Source: Pythium myriotylum
Taxonomy: Eukaryota; Oomycota; Peronosporomycetes; Pythiales; Pythiaceae
Reading direction: 5' to 3'
DNA: 64,000 bases
NCBI GenBank assembly: GCA_023091665.1
Contig: JALJCQ010000024.1
Coordinates: 372,001-436,000 of the forward strand
Positions 56,112 through 64,000 of the stretch are shown piece by piece (positions within the stretch are counted from its first letter, which is position 1; the number at the start of each line of letters is the position of its first letter). A program made the position numbers and the translations under genes. The notes beneath the pieces were generated by a model, which was not told where the DNA came from, made no database searches, and saw nothing but the letters and a program-made list of their open reading frames with translations.

Positions 56112-56721
56112 TCAAATGTCGTTGATGTACTGGGTCTCTCCATCCAGTTCAAACATGGCGAGCCTCATGAAATTCCGTATTCGTTCGCCATCAGCTGCAG
56201 ATATAAGAACCGAGGGGATCAGGACTCCCCGCCACGCAGCATACTCGTCTGCCTGGAAGACTGTGGTGGATATTCCGGATGGGATTTCTCCTGCCCCTAA
56301 TATTTGCTGAGTGACGAGATGCAGTTGTTCTTCAAAACACTGCTCCTTGTCTGGATTGCAAACAGAGCTATCAACCATTATGACTCCCACCGCTCCAGCT
56401 TGTTGCGCATGCTGAACTTTGCGCGCGAAAGCGACCTAAAGAGAATGTGTGAAGTATCACCGTATACCCACTAATCCAACGATGAATAAAGAACCCCGCA
56501 CCTTGCCGCGGTCCAACATAGCAATCCGCCCACGCACTTCATTGATGTTGAATAGTGGCCTTTCTCCTCGATTTGGGACTCCATACACCAACTCTGCAAA
56601 TATGAGCACCGACAAACCAGCTGCAAGTAAATCGATCAGCTTTTGCTACACCTGCGGAGGTGAAGTAGCCACTGGGGTTGAATGCACTCGCAAGCGCTGG
56701 GACTAGCAGCGCGAAACTCAT
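56112..56721 (-). CDS. Secreted or luminal PA-domain protein (N-terminus uncertain)
   Basis: Exons 56721-56652, 56593-56502 and 56435-56112 join over 58-bp and 66-bp introns to 161 aa. The protein is almost entirely a protease-associated (PA) domain: V-Y-G-V-P-N-R-G-E-R-P-L, then the core R-G-R-I-A-M-L-D-R-G and V-A-F-A-R-K-V-Q-H-A-Q-Q-A-G-A, then V-G-V-I-M-V-D. PA domains occur in peptidases, sorting receptors and membrane ubiquitin ligases. The first residues (M-S-F-A-L-L-V-P-A-L-A-S-A-F) look more like the start of the PA fold than a clean signal peptide. A frame upstream (from 56936) starts M-A-K-A-A-L-R-V-I-T-S-A-S-C-A-A-M-C-C, a plausible signal peptide. An extra 5' exon is likely, but I could not find an in-frame join. 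Confidence 0.6.
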
Positions 56722-57144
56722 TTATTCGACCAGGAACAGGGAAGACAAAACGGCCGACTCGTACCAAACGAGCCTTCTTGCCACGGATCCTGGCACCCAT
56801 GGCAGAACATCACCCCGTGATCCTCAGCTAAGACGACCTGTACGAGCGGAGACGTTCCAGTGGTGTCCACAGCTACTGCGCAGCACATCGCTGCACATGA
56901 CGCGCTAGTGATGACTCTCAGCGCCGCTTTTGCCATGCCAATCAGCAAGATGAGGAGTTCCAGAAGAGTCCACTCCGACGAGCTACCACACGTCGCAGAT
57001 GCACCAAAGGTCGCGAAGATATGCGGAAATGTTACTCGTAAACTACATAATGAGTCACTAAGTTCGGCTGAGTCCAATCAAGTGCGGTTTCCCTCGTCAT
57101 CTTTCCCTGTCACTCGGCAACTGCAAGGAAACGCGGGAACTGCA
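56722..57144. other. Divergent intergenic region, PA protein / FAN1
   Basis: 423 bp between the PA-domain ATG and the FAN1 ATG. Both frames extend into it (FAN1 frame open from 56860 without an ATG). It may contain a 5' exon of the PA gene. Confidence 0.4.
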
Positions 57145-60100
57145 ATGGCGTCCGCCGATCTCTCGGTCGCTACGGACGCTCCGAGTGCGAGCGCCGCGGA
57201 ACTGCCAGCTCCTCTTCCTCGTCCCGTCTATGGCGATGCGTACGTGACCCATTTCACGCTCGTGCTGCGCACCATCGTGCGCGAGCGACCGGACTTCCGA
57301 CGACTCTACTCGCCGCGGGAGCTCGCACTCGCCGAACACTTCCTCGACCGCCTCGCGCCGCTCGAGCAGCACGTGTACGCGCGCTTGTTCCAGCGGAAAG
57401 GTCCATGGTTTAAGACATCCTCACTGCTCTCGTACTTCACGCGGCGCCCATGGAACGACTCGAAGGCGGTCGAGGATTCAGCTAAGGCCGAGGAGACAGA
57501 AGATGCGGACGCCGTCGAGACAGCAGCTGACCAGTCAGCCAATTCGGAAGCTCCCGAACCAGAGGCAGAAAGCGTGCTCGGGTTTCTTCCTGAAGTTGCA
57601 GACCACCGCCAGGTCCAGACGACGATCCAGACTCTTGTCAACGCTGGTCTTCTCCTTACACCCACTCTCGTGTCCCCAGTCTTCATGTCTAGCCGAGACC
57701 AAGATGCCCAACTTCTGCTTGCTCTCGAAGCAATCCAGCGGAGCGCAACAAGTGCCGAGCTTACCGCGCTGTGGAAGAAGCTGAGTGGGGGTAAAACGAA
57801 GGTCTCAAACGGAGGCGGCGTTCGCAGTTCCGGAGCATCATCCACCCTTCAGTCTGGTAAAATCTCCAACGGTGGTAGTATCAATGCTACAGGTAATGGC
57901 ACAAACAAAGGCGAGGTATTCCAAGCTATCAAACGCCTAGTGATGTCTCAACGACGCGTGGACGGCTCGCGAATTCCTGTTGCCAAGATGATGCATTCAA
58001 TTTGGCTGGACAGCTACCCACTGCTGCAGCAGCGAAACTCGAAAGACGATATCATCCTGGTGGTTCGCTTATCGGACGCCGCTCGTGAGCTCTTCTCACG
58101 TATGCACAGACTGTTCTACTTCCAAGCTGCGATGCCTTCAAGCAGCTCACCTGTAACCATGCCTGCGTCAGCACGAATAAAGAGCTTTCAGCAGATTATA
58201 ATCGAGAAATCTGGTGCAAGCCGAAATGGGCTAGATGCTCTGACTTACGCGGGATCAGGTTCGCTCGTTCAGCAATGGCCAGGTTTGCTGGTGATTTTCA
58301 AGAAAGCAAGGTATCCCAATTACGAGATCAACATTCGCCATCCCATTTTCAGTTCGGCAGAGAGCTACATTTGTTACGAAATCGCTTCTCGACTACATCG
58401 GCTAGTCAACAGTCTGGAGCTCGAGATGATTCTCGACCAAGTTGCGAAAGACGAGGATGTGCTTCCATCGAACTGGATATTCAGTGACGACATATTCGAA
58501 AACATACCGGGCCTCGTAGCCTTCCAGAGACTAGTACTACCTCCATCTGAGAACGCAGGCCGAGATGAGTGGCAAGGCCATGCATGCGTTCAGTTTGAGG
58601 AGCTATTAGAGGAATGGACCAGCCTCGATGAGCTGGTACTTGAAGCCCGAAGGTGTTTGCGTGCGTATAACCACTACTTTTCTAAGCAAACAACCCCAAG
58701 TGAAGACAAAGATGACCCACCAGTCTTTTATATCAAGTGCAATGCTGGGTACCATCTATCTCGGGTGCTCCATCATGCAAGTGCCCTGTATGAGAAGAAA
58801 CGTCAATACGCTCGCGCGGTAGCTCTACTCCGAGATTTACTGTCATCCCCCGTGTTCTTGGTTCGTAAGCGCGCACACTGGTATGAACGCCTTGCTTTAA
58901 ATTATGAACATCTGAAGCAATACGTCGATGCCAAAGAAGTATGCGAGCAAGCTCTCAAGGATCCTGATGTTCTCGGTGCTGGTCAGCTCGCAATCCAACG
59001 ACGATTCGATCGGTTGACAAAACGAAAAGGTATGAAATCTGATACAGGTGGTCCACCAATTATCATTACCGTAGACAAACCCTCGGGAAGTCAGACAATC
59101 GATAAAAACGATATCATCGACCTGTTATCTTCAGATGAAGATGAGGACGCCTTACCATCTGAAGGCACTGGAGTCGCCGACGGCCAGAGGGGTTCAAACG
59201 GAGATAAAAACAGAGTTTACGAATCACATTCGGGCGAGACCGTTGCAGCAGAATATGAGCAGCACTATATTGTTGGAAGACCACTCAACAAGAACACAGG
59301 GGAGAAGTCTCGTTTTATCGGTTACGATGATGAACCGTGCGACGTGGAGCAACTCGTTCTTCAATACTACCACTCGCAAACTGGCGAGGTTTACACCTCA
59401 GGTGGAGGTTGGTATGGAGTCCACTGCGAAGGGCGTGTTCTGGTGAACGTTTTCGGGTTGTTGATGTGGGATATTCTCTACGCTCCTGTCCCAGATGTCT
59501 TCCAGAGTGCATACCAAGCGGGGCCACTTGATTTTGGATTCGCAAGGGCCTTTTATGGAGCTAGGCGTGACCAAATCGACCAGCTTGTTCACGATATCGA
59601 GCACAAGATGACTACGGAGGAAGTGTTGAGCAAGGTGGAAGAGGCTTGGATTGCACATGAAGGGGAAATTACACGGTTTATTGGGTGGGGTGGCGATTCA
59701 ACGTTGCGCTTTCATCAACTCGTGGTTGCAGCAATTGGAAAGCGTTCGCTTGCCAAGCTGCTACTGCATATGGCAACATCGGAAGAATTCCATCGGGCAC
59801 AAAATGGACTTCCTGACTTATTGTTGGTCAGAGCATGCTTAACCGAAGACATAGACGAGCGATGGCGAGGAATGTGCATGGACAAACAACACCCACGTGC
59901 CCTCGATGTATATAAGTTCTGTGATATGAACTACTCGACGAACTTGAATAAGACTGAGGTTGGGCTTGGTAGTAACGTGGGTTCGGCGGGGGTTGAACTA
60001 CAAAGTGACAGCAACCTGTCGCACGGTGATGCCAGGATCGGCACATCTGTACCGTTGGAGGTCACGGAGTTAGCAAGGGATGGTGCGCCATGGCAACTGG

Positions 60101-60357
60101 AGTTGAAACTTGTCGAAGTCAAGGGTCCAAGGGATCGACTTAGTGATCAACAAGTGCGATGGCTTCAGTTACTCAACGGAGAGTTTGAGATTGATGCGAG
60201 CGTGATGCACGTTGTTGAAGATGAGAAAGAAATAGAAAAACGTCAACAAAAGAGAGCAAACACAAACGGAAAATCTCCGTCGAAGAGAACTACCGGTTCG
60301 AAGTCGAAAGCGAGCGATTGTGTCGAGCGAGCCACAAAGCGCAGCCGCAAGAGCTAA
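57145..60357 (+). CDS. FAN1: FAN1 structure-specific nuclease
   Basis: 1070 aa, single exon, ATG at 57145. The N-terminal part has Y-A-R-L-F-Q-R-K-G-P-W-F, the FAN1 SAP-adjacent signature. A helical/TPR-like middle (A-R-A-V-A-L-L-R-D-L-L) follows, then R-F-I-G-Y-D-D-E-P-C-D-V-E-Q. The C-terminal VRR-NUC nuclease has G-W-Y-G-V-H-C-E-G, the Asp in G-L-P-D-L-L-L-V, and E-V-K-G-P-R-D-R-L-S-D-Q-Q, so the expected metal-binding Asp/Glu/Lys are present. FAN1 trims 5' flaps and incises DNA at interstrand crosslinks. I do not see a UBZ finger at the N-terminus, which animal FAN1 has. The C-terminus ends in a Lys/Arg-rich nuclear-signal-like tail. It is convergent with the SANT-like gene (19 bp between stops). 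Confidence 0.95.
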   Translation: MASADLSVATDAPSASAAELPAPLPRPVYGDAYVTHFTLVLRTIVRERPDFRRLYSPRELALAEHFLDRLAPLEQHVYARLFQRKGPWFKTSSLLSYFTRRPWNDSKAVEDSAKAEETEDADAVETAADQSANSEAPEPEAESVLGFLPEVADHRQVQTTIQTLVNAGLLLTPTLVSPVFMSSRDQDAQLLLALEAIQRSATSAELTALWKKLSGGKTKVSNGGGVRSSGASSTLQSGKISNGGSINATGNGTNKGEVFQAIKRLVMSQRRVDGSRIPVAKMMHSIWLDSYPLLQQRNSKDDIILVVRLSDAARELFSRMHRLFYFQAAMPSSSSPVTMPASARIKSFQQIIIEKSGASRNGLDALTYAGSGSLVQQWPGLLVIFKKARYPNYEINIRHPIFSSAESYICYEIASRLHRLVNSLELEMILDQVAKDEDVLPSNWIFSDDIFENIPGLVAFQRLVLPPSENAGRDEWQGHACVQFEELLEEWTSLDELVLEARRCLRAYNHYFSKQTTPSEDKDDPPVFYIKCNAGYHLSRVLHHASALYEKKRQYARAVALLRDLLSSPVFLVRKRAHWYERLALNYEHLKQYVDAKEVCEQALKDPDVLGAGQLAIQRRFDRLTKRKGMKSDTGGPPIIITVDKPSGSQTIDKNDIIDLLSSDEDEDALPSEGTGVADGQRGSNGDKNRVYESHSGETVAAEYEQHYIVGRPLNKNTGEKSRFIGYDDEPCDVEQLVLQYYHSQTGEVYTSGGGWYGVHCEGRVLVNVFGLLMWDILYAPVPDVFQSAYQAGPLDFGFARAFYGARRDQIDQLVHDIEHKMTTEEVLSKVEEAWIAHEGEITRFIGWGGDSTLRFHQLVVAAIGKRSLAKLLLHMATSEEFHRAQNGLPDLLLVRACLTEDIDERWRGMCMDKQHPRALDVYKFCDMNYSTNLNKTEVGLGSNVGSAGVELQSDSNLSHGDARIGTSVPLEVTELARDGAPWQLELKLVEVKGPRDRLSDQQVRWLQLLNGEFEIDASVMHVVEDEKEIEKRQQKRANTNGKSPSKRTTGSKSKASDCVERATKRSRKS

Positions 60358-60376
60358 CCGAATTAAATCCTCTCCT

Positions 60377-61718
60377 CTACGGTTCGTCTTCAGGAACTTG
60401 CTCGAGTTCAAGAGCATAACCGTTATCGGGAATGCGGAACAATCGCTCTGGGAATTTAAATTCGCCACTTTGGCGAAGTTGGTGCCCGATCTCATGTGTT
60501 AGTGCAATAAGTTTGGTACTGGATGGAGGGAGATTTGGGTTCGGTGCTTGGTGAACGCCAGGACATGTGAGAGCCGATGGTGTTTGCGAGGCGTAACTAG
60601 GAAGTGCGTCAAGACCATTATCATCTTCCCCATCTTCTACGCTTGGTATGCCGGCACCACTGGTGATTATTTCGGTGCGAGGAGGAAATCGAAGAGGAGC
60701 AGCAGGCGGAAGGCTTTCGACTTTGTGGCTCCCGGTCGTTGTCAGACGGCGCTTGTGGGTCATTGCTGGTATCTTTGCAGAAGATGTGCTTGCTTTGATC
60801 AGCTTCCTTGCTTCAGTCCAATCGTCCGAGCTGTCATCTTCATCGGATGCGTCATCTTCATTTACGACTTCCAGGCGTTTTGGTTTGCAGGCGTGATGTT
60901 TGCCATTCTCCTTCATGTCTGGTTTTCTTGGACTCAGCAGGTTGGCCTTATTAAGCTCTTGCAAGAAGTACTGGTAGTTGTCATCCTCGGATCTGTCCGA
61001 GTCGTCAAAGAGCATGTTTTTGGCCTCAGCATCACGACACGCGATATCTTGTGGACTTGTTAGAAACGAGAGTACCCACTGCATTTCACTTCCGCTCCTC
61101 GTGTCCTTTGCATCGGCATCTAAAAAGTCGTTTTGGTCGTGAACATCCTGAGAACCAGGGAGCGAAGCCAAGAGAGTGTCAAGGTCGGCGTCAGTGAGCG
61201 AAAGCTCTAGTTTTGGGCAGCCATCGGGGATTTCCAACTGCGAAGAGTTGGACTGCGAGCACTCCTCTTTTGCTGTGGGTTCGACTGGACGGGTCTCCTC
61301 GCTCCGCTCAAAGAGATTGTGCCCCTCATCTTCAACCTCATCTTCAACCGCTGCGCTGTTGTCAACCCCGTCGGTTTCTTCATCTTCCGGACTTGCGAGC
61401 GAGCGGCGCAAGTACAAGTCGTCATCATCGAGGCCATTGCTGCGCTCTCCCTCGTCACCTTCCTCTATTACCGGATTGATCGCCATCCACTGGACTTGGC
61501 ATTCATCGCTTGTGAGTGCAATCTTCTCGTCAGCTCTGCCAGAGGTGCACGATGTCAGCTTATTGGATTCTCATCTCCCAGTGGGCTGTTCGAAGCTACC
61601 TCAAGAGACGGAGCTGCTTCGCTCGACTCAGTAGCAGCTGTGAGGCCACTGTGAAGTCGTATCCGCACTCGAAGACACATTGGTTCAGCAGCGCGTCCAG
61701 CTCCGTCGTCCACTGCAT
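60377..61718 (-). CDS. Acidic protein with an N-terminal SANT/Myb-like segment (two exons)
   Basis: Exons 61718-61600 and 61535-60377 join over a 64-bp intron (GTAGCT, GGCAG) to give 425 aa. Residues 1-60 read [15 protein letters not shown] ... then D-E-C-Q-V-Q-W, the tryptophan spacing and helix pattern of a Myb/SANT repeat. The rest is acidic, with D/E runs and Ser, a basic patch near H-K-R-R-L, and an amphipathic C-terminal helix ([13 protein letters not shown]). No other domain. A nuclear role is likely. It is divergent from MtnA, 206 bp between starts. Exon 1 is identified only through the SANT pattern and the in-frame splice. Confidence 0.72.
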
Positions 61719-61924
61719 CTTTCGTCGTGACTCGATCTTTATGCGAATGGCTCAGCCAGCTCTCGCGACGCTTCAGGCTCCAATTGGCTCAGGTTCGGCT
61801 CAGAACTGTCAGGCCAATCACCGTTCGTGGATCGCCGCACGTGGCTGACACGAGCAAGCTTTGATGGTCTCAGTTGGCCCGAAGATCATTCACATTCAAG
61901 GTGTGTGGAGTGCAGACGACGACG
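61719..61924. promoter_or_regulatory. Bidirectional promoter, SANT-like gene / MtnA
   Basis: 206 bp separate the two start codons, so both genes must be driven from here. I see no repeat or CCGACC element in it. Confidence 0.4.
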
Positions 61925-63093
61925 ATGGCAGCGACGACGGAACGGATGCGCTCGGTCCTCTGGAAGGACGACGGCCTCCAGCTCATCGACCAGCGCAAGC
62001 TTCCGGCGGAGCTGGTGTTGATTCGCTGCGAGACTGTCGAGCAGGTCACGGTCGCGATCCGTGACATGACAGTCCGTGGAGCGCCGGCGATTGGCGCGGC
62101 CGGCGCGTTTGGTCTTGCGATTGCGGCCAATGCGTTTGCTGCTAGCGGCGGATCCTCAGTAGAAGAATTTCTGAAGGCGATCAAGGACGCCAAGAGCTAC
62201 ATCGACGCAGCTCGCCCAACAGCCGTTAACCTCACGTGGGGTACGTACTTCGATACTCCATCGCTCGTGAAGGATACAGACGCTCACGGCAGTGTCGTGA
62301 ATTCACCACAGCTACGGAGCGTGTCGTTCGTGAACTTCAGGCTCAAGCAGCAGCAGGCAAGGGCGTCTCAGATCTCATCCCGCACACGCTCGTGACGGCG
62401 CAGAACCTGGCGGAAGAGGATGTCGACATCAACCGGCGATTGAGCGAGTTCGGTGCGACGATTGTCAAGCAGGGCGCGAACATTCTCCACCACTGTAACA
62501 CAGGAGCGCTGGCGACTGTTGACATCGGCACGGCCATCGGCGTCATCTATGAGAGCCACAAACAGGGCAAGAACATCCATGTTTGGGTAGATGAGACTCG
62601 CCCACGGCTTCAAGGGGCCCGCCTCACCGCGTGGGAGCTCATGCGCGAGGGTGTACCGATGCACCTGATCGCGGATAATGCGGCGGGTTATCTCATGCTC
62701 TCCGGTAAGGTCGACGTCGTCCTCTTCGGTGCCGACCGTGTGGCAGCCAACGGCGATGTCGTTAACAAGATCGGCACGTACAAGCTTGCTGTTGTCGCGA
62801 ATGAGAACAAGGTCCCCGTGTACGCCTGTGTGCCTACAAGCACCATTGACTTGACGTTCAAAGAGGGCATGACCATCCCAATCGAAGAGCGTGAAGCACA
62901 AGAAGTCACGTGTGTCGGTAGTGAACGCATTGCACCGCTAGACTGCCCAGTTTTTAACCCGGCTTTCGATGTCACACCGGGCAAGTATCTGACCGGCATC
63001 ATCACGGAGGAAGGCATCTGCTACCCGCCGTTTGAAGTATCACTAGCCAAGGCCAAGGCGGCTGCGGAGAAGCGTGCGAGTGAGAAGAATTAG
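61925..63093 (+). CDS. MTNA: Methylthioribose-1-phosphate isomerase (two exons)
   Basis: Exons 61925-62240 and 62312-63093 join over a 71-bp intron (GTACGT, CCACAG) to 365 aa, the usual length. The join gives N-L-T-W-A-T-E-R. Landmarks are [13 protein letters not shown] near the N-terminus, the catalytic loop H-C-N-T-G-A-L-A-T, and [13 protein letters not shown] and [11 protein letters not shown] with the catalytic Asp. MtnA isomerises 5-methylthioribose-1-phosphate to the ribulose form in the methionine salvage pathway. ATG at 61925; upstream in-frame codons have no ATG before it. Confidence 0.97.
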
Positions 63094-63591
63094 AGCGTTG
63101 TCCCGTCAAACAGATGCCACTGAACCCGCCAACTTCAGCCATCTATAAGAATCCATGGATTCTGTTACTGACATATCCAGGAGACAGTAATCACACTCGC
63201 GGAGATAGTCCAGAGGCAGAGTAGCGTTGATAAACAACAAAAGAACTTGTCAACACAATGACCCAAAGAAGGCTGATTATCCCCTCTCATCACGGCTTTC
63301 ATGCCCGAACCCACCTTCACAACAGCCAAGCTGACCTCTCCAACATCCGAGCAACTGCAGTCAGACAAACATTTAGTCAGCTCATGTCGCCGTAATTGCG
63401 AGACTCGTCTCCACGTATTCGTATGGACGTTTTGATTGTAATATAAGGAAGGGTTTCTGCATTGACGAATATCTTGTATTAACGACTCAGACCAATTGCT
63501 GAACAATGCAGTGGTCCTTCCTTCCAACATGGCTCTACAGCGCACAAATGCTCTAACTCTCTGCAATCACCGCCCTGATGAGCCTTCATGA
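63094..63591. other. Intergenic region between convergent genes
   Basis: 498 bp between the MtnA stop and the amidase stop. A 133-codon minus-strand frame (63165-63566) has no recognisable content; nothing else is seen. Confidence 0.4.
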
Positions 63592-64000
63592 CTAGGCTTT
63601 CGGCTGGTTCAACGCCTTCTCGAGAATCGAAAAATATGCATGCGGCTCGCGTTGCTCCGTTACGTAGGCCTCTTCGATTGCATGAGCTACGCGGAGCATG
63701 ATGTCCTCTCGGTAGTGGCTCGCCTGGACCTGAACCGACATAGGGAGCCCGTGCGAGTCGTATCCAACGGGAACAGCGATTGCCGGGTTCCCGACGAAGT
63801 TGGCGTACACAGTGAATCGCATAATTCGGCCGAGAACCTCCGAGGCTAGCTCACCATACGAGAGCGCGTCCTTTGGAATAACTGGTGCTGTAATTGCTGT
63901 GGTTGGACACAAGAAAACGTCCACTCTACTGTACACTCGGTCCTGCAGCTGCCGCAACGCAAATGCGCGTACGCGCTGGGCCGCGAGAAAGTCTGTGGCA
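63592..64000 (-). CDS. Amidase-family protein, C-terminal part (5' end outside window)
   Basis: The frame is open to the window edge, so ~135 residues are visible. They show the late part of an amidase-signature enzyme: L-C-P-T-T-A-I-T-A-P-V-I-P, then F-T-V-Y-A-N-F-V-G-N-P-A-I-A-V-P-V-G, then G-L-P-M-S-V-Q-V-Q-A. The catalytic Lys-Ser-Ser positions lie upstream and cannot be checked. The family includes fatty-acid amide hydrolases and GatA-like proteins; the A-N-x-x-G-N-P-A-I-A-V-P pattern is common to both. The C-terminal ~30 residues end without a targeting signal. Substrate unknown. Confidence 0.85.
   Translation of the reverse strand, partial: ATDFLAAQRVRAFALRQLQDRVYSRVDVFLCPTTAITAPVIPKDALSYGELASEVLGRIMRFTVYANFVGNPAIAVPVGYDSHGLPMSVQVQASHYREDIMLRVAHAIEEAYVTEQREPHAYFSILEKALNQPKA

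Noticed and set aside
63165..63566. 133-codon minus-strand frame between MtnA and the amidase
   Set aside because: No domain, even composition of a chance frame, and it lies between two 3' ends.
1..64000. tRNA, rRNA or CRISPR features
   Set aside because: No T-loop/D-loop pair, rRNA block or spaced direct-repeat array was recognised by eye; a covariance-model scan was not possible.

Overview
The window looks like gene-dense nuclear DNA of a zoosporic oomycete, of the Pythium/Phytophthora kind. Three observations suggest this. Introns are rare and short (58-76 bp, one of 225 bp) and often start GTACGY. Gene content is typically oomycete: a FYVE+GAF protein, a DUF1996 secreted protein, an enolase with a mitochondrial-type presequence and a CENP-B/pogo-type DDE gene. 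Flagellar genes are also present. I place 32 genes, two of them cut by the window ends. Products and splice sites were read by eye from the sequence; no database search was run.

Layout. 1-14.5 kb holds a flagellar/motor neighbourhood: an outer-dynein-arm docking coiled-coil protein (ODAD1/CCDC63-like), a KIF12-like kinesin, an RS-rich nuclear protein, adenylate kinase 7, and PACRG head-to-head with adenylate kinase 7. 14.5-20 kb holds ATG5 (3 exons), an EHD ATPase (2 exons) and a nuclear-looking protein with three copies of an unnamed ~75-residue domain. 20.04-24.5 kb has no supportable gene. 24.5-36 kb holds a P450, a TPR-like acidic protein, a 2H-phosphoesterase-like protein, an amino-acid permease and an ARL16-like GTPase. 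36-50 kb holds FYVE/GAF, tandem-PH, enolase, DUF1996, PRP38-Tudor-RS and TrhO/TSTD2-like rhodanese genes. 49-64 kb holds an IQ/WW/protease-like/FN3 protein, an inactivated pogo-type transposase gene, a PA-domain protein, FAN1, a SANT-like protein, MtnA (methionine salvage) and an amidase end.

The most unusual feature is a dispersed family of five short genes (here named A-E: 3571-4164, 24515-24865, 30757-31299, 32257-32673, 52516-53037). Each encodes a 116-197 aa protein with a basic patch and one four-heptad coiled coil of the same register, with an invariant Ala at one core position and a closing E-L-[RK] motif. Each of the five, whatever its strand, has arrays of the tetranucleotide repeat CCGACCGACC (coding-strand orientation) 60-510 bp upstream of its ATG, several of them joined to an A/T-rich half-element. 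This looks like a co-regulated family with its own promoter code, possibly small nuclear dimerising regulators. I do not recognise it as a described system.
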